A DNA stretch of 64,000 bases from SLRI01 sp036796215. Its GTDB lineage: Bacteria > Pseudomonadota > Alphaproteobacteria > Geminicoccales > Geminicoccaceae. Location of the stretch: positions 1 through 64,000 of the forward strand of contig DAIRDJ010000005.1 in assembly GCA_036796215.1 (NCBI GenBank), written 5' to 3'. Made by a program: the position numbers and the translations under genes. Positions 18,149-25,998 of the stretch are shown one piece after another (within the stretch, counting starts at the first letter, position 1; the number at the start of each line of letters is the position of its first letter). Below the pieces are notes generated by a model that ran no database searches, was not told where the DNA came from, and saw only the letters and a list, made by a program, of their open reading frames with translations.

Positions 18149-18478
18149 TCAGCCGCGGGCGCCTCGCGGGCCGATGCTTTGCGGCTCTTCGCCCGCCACG
18201 GCCAGGCTGTTCTCGGGCTGCGGCAGCGAGCGGGTGCTCGGCCGCCGCGGGTAGCCCGTCCTGGCCGTGACGTCGGCCGCGATCGAGATCGCGGCATCCG
18301 TGCGCCAAGCGTAGTCCGACCTGGCGCCGCGGCCATGCGGTGCGGCATCGACGGTCGTGGCGCCGGCGACGCTCGCGGGTCCCTGCATGTCCTCGGCGGT
18401 GGCGAGATCTTCGGCGACCAGAAAACCGATCGCTGCGATCGGCAGAAGGGTGGCGAGACGTCTGTATCGGTTCGGCAT
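18149..18478 (-). CDS. Hypothetical secreted protein
   Basis: A 109-residue protein with an N-terminal signal-like segment (YRRLATLLPIAAIGFLVAEDLATA, given here only in description as a basic start plus hydrophobic core) and a Pro/Arg-rich low-complexity mature part. The ATG at 18476-18478 places the signal at the start. I recognise no domain, and the C-terminal half may be unstructured. It lies between tusA and the Crp-type regulator on the same strand. Coding status is plausible but not strong. Confidence 0.4.
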   Translation of the reverse strand: MPNRYRRLATLLPIAAIGFLVAEDLATAEDMQGPASVAGATTVDAAPHGRGARSDYAWRTDAAISIAADVTARTGYPRRPSTRSLPQPENSLAVAGEEPQSIGPRGARG

Positions 18479-18616
18479 GATGCGTGTCCTCGCTGGCTGT
18501 TGGCGCTTCCGGCCACCCGTCCGAGCGCGTCGTTTGCTCCCGGATGACGACCCGACCATCGTCATTTTCAGAAAGCTGTTCTGTAAGCGAGGTTACACAG
18601 CAGAAAAACTTGGGGA

Positions 18617-19282
18617 TTATTCGTCTTCGGACGCGGCCAGCGCCTCGAGTGCGGTCCGGTTGAGGATCTGAATGGCCCCGCGCGAGAGCTTGACCCAGCC
18701 CTGCCCGCGCCAGAGTGCAAGCGTGCGGGCTACGGATTCGCGCGTCGCCCCGGCGAAGTCGGCGAGATCGGTCTGCGAGACCGGGATGCGGCCATTGGCG
18801 GCCTCGAGCTTCTCGGCGAGATGCAGCAGGCGACGGGCGAGGCGGGTCGCCAGTGGCAAGAACCAGCGATCCTCCAGCTTCTCGCTGATGATTCGCAAGC
18901 GCTCGCAGAGAATGTCGATGAACTGCAGTGCCAGATCGGGCTCGCTCTTGATCGCCGCCAGGAGATCGGCGCGGCGCACCCGGCGCAACCGTGCCGGCCC
19001 GAGGGCGGTCGCACTCGCGGTGCGCCTGCCGGCAAAGAGGCCGATCTCGCCGAAGATCTCGCCCGGGGTGATGATCTCGAGCCCGAGCTTGCGCCCGCCG
19101 GGCGACAGCACGCTGATCTCGATCTCGCCCTGGTCGAGGATGTAGAGCGCGTCCGCCGCGTCGTCCTGGTTGAACAGCACCCTGCCGGGCTCGAGGGTCA
19201 CCGGCACTGCCGCCCGCTCGATCGCGGCCCTAAGGGCCGGGCTCGCAGCGGCCGTGATCGATGGTCGCGGCTCCGCCCGCAT
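18617..19282 (-). CDS. Crp/Fnr-family transcriptional regulator
   Basis: A 221-residue regulator with an N-terminal cyclic-nucleotide-binding-like domain (about residues 15-130; GEIEISVLSPGGRK and GEIFGEIGLFAGRRTASATA) and a C-terminal winged helix. The recognition part is SQTDLADFAGATRESVARTL. It lacks the N-terminal cysteines of FNR oxygen sensors. The GEI-GLF-RTASATA stretch resembles the phosphate-binding cassette, but that does not prove cAMP binding. Its targets are unknown. Confidence 0.9.
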   Translation of the reverse strand: MRAEPRPSITAAASPALRAAIERAAVPVTLEPGRVLFNQDDAADALYILDQGEIEISVLSPGGRKLGLEIITPGEIFGEIGLFAGRRTASATALGPARLRRVRRADLLAAIKSEPDLALQFIDILCERLRIISEKLEDRWFLPLATRLARRLLHLAEKLEAANGRIPVSQTDLADFAGATRESVARTLALWRGQGWVKLSRGAIQILNRTALEALAASEDE

Positions 19283-19324
19283 TGCTGCGTCTGTCTCCCT
19301 TGGTGCTCAACCTCTAACGACTGG

Positions 19325-19999
19325 TTAAAGCCGGCTCAGCACCTGTGCCAAGGGCTTTTTGACCCGGGCCGCCGCCGGGGTGCGCGCATCGACGGCCGGA
19401 TAGCCGGCGACCAGGAGGAGATAGGGCTTCTCGCGCAGCGGCCGGCCGCAGAGGCGATTGAGAAAGCCCATGGGCGAGGGGGTGTGGGTCAAGGTCGCAA
19501 GGCCCGCGTGATGCAGGGTGGCGAGCAGGAGGCCCGTGGCGATGCCGACCGATTCCGCGACATAGTAGTGCTTCTGCTGCTGCCCGTCGGCGGTGAGGCC
19601 GTAGCGCTCGGCGAAAACGGCGAGCAGCCAGGGGGCGGTCTCGAGGAAGGGCTTCTGCCAGTCCGTGCCGAGCGGTGCCAGGGTCTCGAGCCAGTCGTCG
19701 CCCGCGCGCTCCGCATAGAACGCCTGCTCCTCGGCCTCGGCCGCAGCCCGGATCTCGGCCCTGAGCGGTCCCTGGCCGATCAGCGCGAAATGCCAGGGCT
19801 GCTGGTTCGCGCCCGAGGGTGCCGAGGCCGCAGCACCGATCGCCGCTTCCATCACCTCGACCGGCACCGGATCGGGGGCGAAGTCGCGCACCGTCCGCCG
19901 CGTGGCAAGCTCGGCCGCCAGCGCCTCGGCCCGCTCGACGAGCTCCGCACCCGCGCGGCGCGGATAGCCCTCGAGCGGCAGCATGGCGGGTGCCGCCAT
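19325..19999 (-). CDS. Nitroreductase-fold flavoprotein, iodotyrosine deiodinase-like
   Basis: FMN-dependent protein of 224 residues. RRTVRDFAPDPVP and SAPSGANQQPWHF are the nitroreductase FMN site. It differs from general nitroreductases in matching the halotyrosine-binding lid of iodotyrosine deiodinase. Glu91, Tyr95 (EEQAFY) and Lys116 (TDWQKPFLETAP) have the same 4- and 21-residue spacing as human Glu157, Tyr161 and Lys182. The downstream HYYVAESVGIATGLLLA and PYLLLVAGYP segments also resemble that family. A role in reductive dehalogenation of halotyrosines is therefore likely but untested. It ends six bases before the isomerase gene on the same strand, which is transcribed first. Confidence 0.82.
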   Translation of the reverse strand: MAAPAMLPLEGYPRRAGAELVERAEALAAELATRRTVRDFAPDPVPVEVMEAAIGAAASAPSGANQQPWHFALIGQGPLRAEIRAAAEAEEQAFYAERAGDDWLETLAPLGTDWQKPFLETAPWLLAVFAERYGLTADGQQQKHYYVAESVGIATGLLLATLHHAGLATLTHTPSPMGFLNRLCGRPLREKPYLLLVAGYPAVDARTPAAARVKKPLAQVLSRL

Positions 20000-20005
20000 C
20001 TTGGC

Positions 20006-20872
20006 TCAGCCGGCGACCAGGCCGCGCTCGACCGCGAGCCGCTTGAGATAGGTCATGCCGGGATCGAGCACCTCCTCGGCACTCTTGGCTACCGGCCGCC
20101 AGACCGAAAGCGCCTTGGCGAGCTCCGGCGGCATGTTGATGAAGGCCTCGCCGACGAGATCGCCCTGAAAGCCCGTGGCGGCGAGGGCCGCGATGGTCGC
20201 CGGGAAATCGACCGTGCCGGTCCCGGGCACGCCCCGGTCGCTTTCCGAGAGGTGGATGTATTTGAGGTACTTGCCGGCCTTCTCGATGCCGCTTTTGAAG
20301 CCCTTCTCCTCGATGTTCATGTGGTAGGTGTCGAGGTGGATCATCAGCGCCGGCTCGCCGATCCGCTCGATCAGCGCCACGGTCTGCCCGGCGGTGTTGA
20401 GGAGATGCGTCTCGTAGCGGTTGCAGGGCTCGAGCCCGAGCGTCATGCCGAGCTCGCCCGCCCGGCGGGCGGCGGGCCTCAGCGCCTGCTCGATAGCGGC
20501 GTATTCGGCCTCGGTCGGGCTCGTGCCCGTGGTGTAGCCGAGGGTCGAATAGGTGACCCCGGTAAGCGTGTTGGAACCCAGCCGATGCGCGACCTCGAGG
20601 GCCTCGAGCAGGAAGGCCGTGGCCTTCTCGGGATGCAAGGGCGCGCAGGCCTCGAACGGCAGGCCGAGCGAGCAGGTGGGGGCCACACCGTGCTTCTCGA
20701 AGAGGGCCCGGCTATGCGCCGCATCGACGGCGCCGGGGTTCAAGAGGGCGATCTCGATGACGTCGAGCCCGTGCCGGGCGGCGGTCGGCACCACCCGCTC
20801 GGCCGCCTCCTTCGTCCAGGCCGCCGTCCAGAGACTGCTGTGCATGCCGAAGCGAACCCCTGATGCTGCCAT
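20006..20872 (-). CDS. Sugar phosphate isomerase/epimerase (tagatose/psicose 3-epimerase-like)
   Basis: A 288-residue AP-endonuclease-2-type TIM barrel. The metal ligands of ketose 3-epimerases can be followed: Glu in LGLEPCNRYETHLLNT, Asp and His in HLDTYHMNIEE, His in YIHLSESDRGVPGTG and Glu in LVGEAFI. It may interconvert ketoses or ketonates, but neither substrate nor pathway is evident. No sugar transporter is nearby. It directly precedes the IYD-like gene, so the two are likely cotranscribed. Confidence 0.88.
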   Translation of the reverse strand: MAASGVRFGMHSSLWTAAWTKEAAERVVPTAARHGLDVIEIALLNPGAVDAAHSRALFEKHGVAPTCSLGLPFEACAPLHPEKATAFLLEALEVAHRLGSNTLTGVTYSTLGYTTGTSPTEAEYAAIEQALRPAARRAGELGMTLGLEPCNRYETHLLNTAGQTVALIERIGEPALMIHLDTYHMNIEEKGFKSGIEKAGKYLKYIHLSESDRGVPGTGTVDFPATIAALAATGFQGDLVGEAFINMPPELAKALSVWRPVAKSAEEVLDPGMTYLKRLAVERGLVAG

Positions 20873-20983
20873 GAATGCCCCTCCCGCGTCTTGTGGTTAG
20901 AGCACCCACTCTAGCGGGCGGCGGGTTCTTGGTCGATAAGGTGAAGCGGGCACCACCGCAGCCCGGAAGAGGGAGCCGGACGC

Positions 20984-21493
20984 ATGATCACCACAGAGTT
21001 CGCCCGCACCATGGCAGCCTATAACCGCTGGCAGAACGAGGCCGTGCTGAGTGCCGCCGAAGCGCTCGACGATCAGGCCCGACGGGCCGATCAGGGGCTC
21101 TTCTTCGGCTCGATCATGGGCACGATGAATCACCTGCTCTGGGCCGATCGGCTCTGGCTGCACCGCTTTGCCGGCACCGCACCGCCGGCCGCGTCGAGCA
21201 TCGCCCAGTCGACCACGCTCTGCGCCGAGTGGCCCGAGTTCGTCGATGCCCGCCGTGGCACCGACCTGGCGATCGTCGACTGGGTGCAGGATCTGGATCC
21301 CGACTGGCTCGAGGGCGACCTCACCTGGCATTCGGGGTCGCTCGGCCGCGACGTCAGCCGCCCAAGGGCACTGCTCGTGGTCCATCTCTTCAATCACCAG
21401 ACGCACCATCGCGGCCAGCTTCACGCCGCTCTCACCCGGTCGGGGATCGCGACGGCGCCGACCGATCTGCCGTTCATGCCGATGCTGGAGTGA
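20984..21493 (+). CDS. DinB-family protein
   Basis: A 169-residue four-helix-bundle protein of the DinB/YfiT superfamily. The metal-binding histidines are visible in GTMNHLLWADRLW and in HLFNHQTHHRGQLHAAL. Members act as metal-dependent thiol transferases or have no known activity, so I assign no reaction. It is transcribed away from the isomerase gene and is followed seven bases later by a lipoprotein gene. Confidence 0.9.
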   Translation: MITTEFARTMAAYNRWQNEAVLSAAEALDDQARRADQGLFFGSIMGTMNHLLWADRLWLHRFAGTAPPAASSIAQSTTLCAEWPEFVDARRGTDLAIVDWVQDLDPDWLEGDLTWHSGSLGRDVSRPRALLVVHLFNHQTHHRGQLHAALTRSGIATAPTDLPFMPMLE

Positions 21494-21500
21494 TCGCCGC

Positions 21501-22034
21501 ATGTGTCGCTTGCCGACCTCTGCTCCGCTCCTGACTGCCTTGCTGCTGGCGGCTTGCGCCGGCGCCCCCGAGGTGGCGCTCGACCCCGCATCCGACCAGC
21601 GCGAAGCCCGCCGCCTTCTGGCCGATACCGCGGCCGAGGGGCCGGTCCTGGTCACCTGGCGTGGCGAGGCGCCGATGGTCGAGGCCGAGCTTCTGGCCGC
21701 GGTCGAGCGCGGGGTGCGCGGGCTCGCGGTTCGGGCCACGGCCACAGGCGAGGCCGAGCGGCGCTTCGTCTTCGATTTCAGCGGTGGGCCCGAGCCCTTG
21801 TGCGGCGATCCAGCCGAGCTCGGCAGCGGCTTGCGCCCCCAACTCGTCAAGGCCGCCTTCTGCGATGGCGAGCGGGCCGTCGCCGTCGCCGCTGCCGATC
21901 CCAAGGGCGATCCCGAACGCCTGATCTGGCGGCTGGTCGGCAGGCTGGTCCCGGACGACTACCCCGATACCTATGGCTTCGGGCTCTTCGGCAACCGCAT
22001 CACCTTCGGCCTCGGCGCCGGCTTCGGTCTCTAG
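21501..22034 (+). CDS. Hypothetical lipoprotein
   Basis: A 177-residue protein starting at the ATG at 21501, with a signal sequence and lipobox (LLLAAC, cysteine at about residue 19). The mature part contains strands such as GPVLVTWRGEAPMVEAELLAAVE and ends DTYGFGLFGNRITFGLGAGFGL (quoted as landmarks only). A glycine/phenylalanine-rich tail like that could be membrane-associated. I cannot name a family. The longer frame extending upstream is the shadow of the DinB gene. Confidence 0.68.
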   Translation: MCRLPTSAPLLTALLLAACAGAPEVALDPASDQREARRLLADTAAEGPVLVTWRGEAPMVEAELLAAVERGVRGLAVRATATGEAERRFVFDFSGGPEPLCGDPAELGSGLRPQLVKAAFCDGERAVAVAAADPKGDPERLIWRLVGRLVPDDYPDTYGFGLFGNRITFGLGAGFGL

Positions 22035-22049
22035 GCGACCGCCCGAGGC

Positions 22050-24515
22050 TCAGAAGCGCTCGAGCAGGCGGCCGATATAGTCGAGCTCGTGCTGCGGGCG
22101 GCCGAGGTCGCGCGAGCGGCGATAGAGCTCCTCCAGGACATCGCGGGCGCGGCCGAGATCATGCTCCTGCGGCACCTCCGTACCCTCGCTGTCCCAGCCA
22201 CCCTCGTTGCGCATCGTCCGGCCGAGCGGGTCGCGGCCGTCGCGCTGGCCGGCCATCGAGGGTGGGCCGAAGCCCTCGCCGCCACCCGGCTGCTGCGCCA
22301 TCTCTTCGCGCAGCTGGTCGAGCATCGCCTGACCACCCTGCTGCATCAGGTCGATGGCACCCGCCTGCGGGCCGACCGCCTCGCCCGGTTGTCCCTCGCC
22401 GAGCGCGTCGCGGGCACCGCGCATCTGCATCTCGGCCTGGCCGAGCGAGCGCGGGATGTCCATGCCGGCCTCGCCCATCCGCCGCATCAGCTCGCCGAGC
22501 GCCCGCCTGAGCGCTTCCTGCTCGGCCGAGGCCTGGCCACTGCCGGACTGGCCCTGCTGGCCCTGCTGACCTTCTTGACCCTCTTGGCCCTGCTGACCTT
22601 GCTGGCCCTGTTGCATCTGGTGACTGCGGTCGAGCAGGTTCTGCTGCAGCTCGATCATCCGCTGCAGGTCCGAGAGCGCCTGCTCGCCCGGGCTGGGCTG
22701 CATTTGCGGCATCCCGGCCTGCAGGTTCTCCAGCATCTGCTGCAGCTGCTCGAGCATCGCCTGGGCCTGATCGCGCGCCCCGCCCTGCATCATCTCCTCG
22801 GCCCGGTCGAGCATCTCCTGCAGCTGCTGGCGATCGACCATCTGCGACGGGTCGATGGGCTGCATCGGCATGTTCTCGGGCATGTTCCGCAGCTGCTCGA
22901 GCGCCTGCTGGGTCAGCTCGTCGAGATAGCGGTCCATCGCCTCCCGGAGCTCCTCCATCAGCGCCTGCAGCTCCTCGTCGGGTGCTCCTTCCTCGAGTGC
23001 CCGCTTGAGCGCGTCCTGGATCTCGCGCAACGACCGTTCGGCGACCGAGAGGGTCCCCTCCTCGATCATCAGGGCGAGCTCCCAGAGCAGGTCGACCACC
23101 GAGCGGCGCGCCTCGGCGTCTTGTGCCTGGCGCAGTCGCGAGCCGGCGATGGCGAGGCCGAGCTGGATGGCGGTACCCGCCGCTTCGGCGAGCTCGCTCT
23201 CCGCCAGCCGATCGAGGCGGCTGACCACCTCGCCTCGCTTTTCCGGCTCGTGCACCAGCCGCCGTCGCTCGGCGATCACCGCGCGTGCCAAAGGATGCTC
23301 GAAATGGCGCTCCGGCAGCACCATGCGCACGGCCTCGCTCCGCCCTTCCTGGCCGAGGCCGTCGGTCGCCACGAGTTGCAGCTCGACCTCGAGCCCGGCC
23401 AGCGGATGCGCGGTCAGATCGCTGTAGGCCGTGCTGGCAAGCTCGGCAGAGGCACGGGCCGGCTCGGCGAGGACCACCGTGTCGGCCTCGGTCGGCCGGC
23501 TGACCAAGGCGAAGTCGAGAGCGACCCGGCGCACGCCGTAATCGTCGCTCGCCTGGTAGACGAGTTCCAGCACCCGGCGATGGGTGGCGCGGGGTGGCTC
23601 GGCGAAGCTGATGGAGGGCGGCATGTCGGGCAGCACCAGCACTTGCCAGCGCGCCAGGGGCTCCCCCGTTTGCGGGATGATCTCCAGAAGACCCGAGCTC
23701 TCGAGCGTCAGCCGGGCCTCGCCGCTGGCGTCGCCGAGCGTGCCGAGATCGAGGGCCTCGCCGTTGAAGCGGATGTCCGGGCGTGGCTCGTCCGCTGGTG
23801 GCAGGTTGTGCAGCTGGACCACGGCCTCGCTGCCGAGCGGCACGTCCAGCCGCTCCATCCGGCGCGTCTGCTCGATGGTCAAAGGCGGCCGCCGGGTATA
23901 GGCGGGCGGGGTCACCCACATCGTCACATCGACCGGGACGGCGGTCGCTGCTGCCGTTCCGGGGCTTGCGGCCCGCAACAGCCGCTGGCCGAAGTCGCCC
24001 CGCGCTTCGACGGCGCCGACGACGAGCAGGAGCAGCACGAGTGCCCTGGCCGCCCAGGGATCACGGCCGGGCATCGCCGAACGGGGCGGGGCGAGGCGGA
24101 TCCGCTCGAGGGCGGCCAGCACCCGTTCGCGATGCCGCTGCCAGAGGGTCGCCGCCACCGGATCGTCGAGGCCGTCGGGCAGCCGGTCCTCGAGCACCCG
24201 CAACGGCTGGTGGCGGGCGTCGCTGTCGGCTTCCAGCCGGGCGAGGCCGGCGGCGCGCGACGGCCAGACGAGGGCGCCCCGCGCCCGGTACAGGCTGTAG
24301 AGCAGGGCCGTGGCAAAGCCCGCGAGGGCGACGACGTGGAGCCAGACGGGCAGACTGCGCCAGAGGTCGAAAAGGCTGACGATGACGAAGGCCGCGATGA
24401 TGACGAGGGCGGGGAAGAGTGCCGGATAGAGCCGTTCGAAGGCGAGGGCGACGCGGGCGAGCCAGAGCTTGCGGTTAAAGCTCCTCGTCTCCAGCGGATT
24501 GGCACGATCAGCCAT
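22050..24515 (-). CDS. TIGR02302-like membrane protein
   Basis: An 821-residue protein typical of alphaproteobacteria, function unknown. Two hydrophobic helices near the N-terminus (about residues 23-70) and one around 160 place it in the inner membrane. A beta-rich region (about 190-400) follows, then a long helical, Gln/Glu/Met-rich coiled region (about 430-800). The last part contains a Gln-Gly repeat. The ATG at 24513-24515 (MADRANPLETRSFN) suits the family start better than 24548. It sits downstream of lysA on the same strand. Confidence 0.85.
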   Translation of the reverse strand: MADRANPLETRSFNRKLWLARVALAFERLYPALFPALVIIAAFVIVSLFDLWRSLPVWLHVVALAGFATALLYSLYRARGALVWPSRAAGLARLEADSDARHQPLRVLEDRLPDGLDDPVAATLWQRHRERVLAALERIRLAPPRSAMPGRDPWAARALVLLLLVVGAVEARGDFGQRLLRAASPGTAAATAVPVDVTMWVTPPAYTRRPPLTIEQTRRMERLDVPLGSEAVVQLHNLPPADEPRPDIRFNGEALDLGTLGDASGEARLTLESSGLLEIIPQTGEPLARWQVLVLPDMPPSISFAEPPRATHRRVLELVYQASDDYGVRRVALDFALVSRPTEADTVVLAEPARASAELASTAYSDLTAHPLAGLEVELQLVATDGLGQEGRSEAVRMVLPERHFEHPLARAVIAERRRLVHEPEKRGEVVSRLDRLAESELAEAAGTAIQLGLAIAGSRLRQAQDAEARRSVVDLLWELALMIEEGTLSVAERSLREIQDALKRALEEGAPDEELQALMEELREAMDRYLDELTQQALEQLRNMPENMPMQPIDPSQMVDRQQLQEMLDRAEEMMQGGARDQAQAMLEQLQQMLENLQAGMPQMQPSPGEQALSDLQRMIELQQNLLDRSHQMQQGQQGQQGQEGQEGQQGQQGQSGSGQASAEQEALRRALGELMRRMGEAGMDIPRSLGQAEMQMRGARDALGEGQPGEAVGPQAGAIDLMQQGGQAMLDQLREEMAQQPGGGEGFGPPSMAGQRDGRDPLGRTMRNEGGWDSEGTEVPQEHDLGRARDVLEELYRRSRDLGRPQHELDYIGRLLERF
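22548..22612 (-). repeat. In-frame Gln-Gly-Gln tandem repeat
   Basis: Imperfect nine-base units encoding QQG/QEG lie in frame within the TIGR02302-like gene. Seven units or so are visible. Such slippage-prone repeats can vary in copy number between strains. Confidence 0.7.
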
Positions 24516-24571
24516 GCACTCGACCTTTCGGTTCGGCCCGCCTGCCACGGGCCTTCATCATCGCCGCCGGC

Positions 24572-25846
24572 TCAGGCGGCCGGCGTCCCCAGCCAGGACG
24601 GGATGGTCTCGTCGGCGAACTGGACACTGGGCGATCGACCCGGCTTGATCACCGCCCAATGCTCGCCGTCGACCAGCACCTCGGCAGCACTCCACCGCGA
24701 ATTATAGTCCGATGCCATCACCGCGCCATAGGCACCGGCCGAAAGAAATGCCACCCGATCGCCCTGGTCGAGCAGCGGCAGATAGCGGTCGCGGCCGAAA
24801 ATGTCGCTGCTCTCGCAGATCGGGCCGACCACGTCCATGGGCTCGAGATGCGCATCCACCGCCGGTTCTTCGAGCGGCAGCACCTCGTGATAGGCATCGT
24901 AGAGGGCCGGGCGGATCAGCACGTTCATGCCGGCATCGAGGATCAAGAAGCGCCGACCGCCGCTTTCCTTCCGGTAGATCACGCTGGCAACGAGAGCGCC
25001 TGCCTCGGCCACCAGGGCGCGGCCGGGCTCGAAGACGAGCTCGGCATCGAGGTCTTTGGTGAGCTCTTGGACCATGGCCGCGAAGGCGGTCGGGCTGATC
25101 GGTTTCTCCTTGTGGTAGTGCACGCCGAAGCCGCCGCCGAGATCGAGCCGGCGCAGCGGGATGCCGGATCGGCGGATCTCGGTGAAGAGCTCGATGCCGC
25201 GCCGGTAGGCCATGGCGAACGGCTCGATCGAGGTGATCTGCGAGCCGATATGCAGGTGCACGCCGATCGGGGTGACACCCGGCACGTCGGCGGCCATGCC
25301 GTAGAGGGCCGGGGCGTCGGCGTAGGCGATGCCGAACTTGTCCTCCTTGCGGCCGGTCGTGATCTTCTTGTGCGTGCCGGCATCGACGTCGGGGTTGATG
25401 CGCAGGGCCACGGGTGCCGTGGTGCCGAGCTCGCTGGCGATGGCCGAGATGCGCAACAGCTCCGGCACCGATTCGACGTTGAGCTGCATGATGCCGGTGC
25501 GGAGTGCAAAGCGGATCTCGTCGTCGGTCTTGGCGATCCCGGCAAAGACGATCTTTTCGGGCGGCACGCCGGCGGCGAGCGCCCGCTCGATCTCGCCACC
25601 CGAGACCGTGTCCGCGCCGGCACCGGCAGCGGCCAGAGTGCGGATCACGGCGATGTGGCTGTTGGCCTTGACGGCATAGCAGAAAAGGGCTGGCCGCTCG
25701 GCGAAGGCATCCTGAAAGGCCCGGAGCCGGGCGCGCATGGCGCCCGAGGAATAGACGTAGCATGGTGTGCCGACCGCAGCGGCGATCGTTTCCAGCTGCA
25801 CGGCTTCGCAGGCGAGCTGGCCCGCGGCGTAGGTGAAGGCCGTCAC
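24572..25846 (-). CDS. lysA: Diaminopimelate decarboxylase
   Basis: PLP enzyme that decarboxylates meso-diaminopimelate to lysine, the last step of lysine synthesis. 424 residues. The Schiff-base lysine is in FCYAVKANSHIAV (about residue 60), the PLP phosphate loop in DLGGGFGVHY, and EPGRALVAEAGALV plus CESSDIFGRDR complete the active site. The start is the GTG at 25844-25846. It overlaps the lipoprotein stop by four bases, while an upstream ATG at 26374 belongs to the shadow of argH. Confidence 0.96.
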   Translation of the reverse strand: MTAFTYAAGQLACEAVQLETIAAAVGTPCYVYSSGAMRARLRAFQDAFAERPALFCYAVKANSHIAVIRTLAAAGAGADTVSGGEIERALAAGVPPEKIVFAGIAKTDDEIRFALRTGIMQLNVESVPELLRISAIASELGTTAPVALRINPDVDAGTHKKITTGRKEDKFGIAYADAPALYGMAADVPGVTPIGVHLHIGSQITSIEPFAMAYRRGIELFTEIRRSGIPLRRLDLGGGFGVHYHKEKPISPTAFAAMVQELTKDLDAELVFEPGRALVAEAGALVASVIYRKESGGRRFLILDAGMNVLIRPALYDAYHEVLPLEEPAVDAHLEPMDVVGPICESSDIFGRDRYLPLLDQGDRVAFLSAGAYGAVMASDYNSRWSAAEVLVDGEHWAVIKPGRSPSVQFADETIPSWLGTPAA

Positions 25847-25998
25847 GTACCGGGATCCTCGGGGCTCGCGTCGTCGGCCGGTGCCGGCGACGGTGGTGGC
25901 GACGGCCGGTCGGGTGGGCGAAGATCGCCCTGCCGGCCACAGCCGGCCATGAGCGGTGCGGCGAGGAGGAGGGCGATCAGCCCCCGACGGCGGGTCAT
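25843..25998 (-). CDS. lptM: Small LptM-like lipoprotein
   Basis: A 51-residue lipoprotein with a basic start, hydrophobic core and lipobox (LMAGC), followed by GRQGDLRPPDRPSPPP. The short GCGxxGxLxxP pattern after the cysteine matches LptM/YifL, which helps mature the LPS translocon in Escherichia coli. In proteobacteria this gene lies between argH and lysA, as here. It overlaps argH and lysA by four bases at each end, so all three are translationally coupled. Symbol assigned by motif and position. Confidence 0.8.
   Translation of the reverse strand: MTRRRGLIALLLAAPLMAGCGRQGDLRPPDRPSPPPSPAPADDASPEDPGT

Noticed and set aside
18575..18601. Bulged hairpin after the Crp/Fnr gene on the minus strand
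   Set aside because: GCTGT/ACAGC and GTAA/TTAC pair, but the three-base bulge and a short T-run make a terminator uncertain.
22089..24707. 872-codon frame opposite the TIGR02302-like gene
   Set aside because: His/Leu/Arg-rich product without motifs, antisense to a family match. Shadow.
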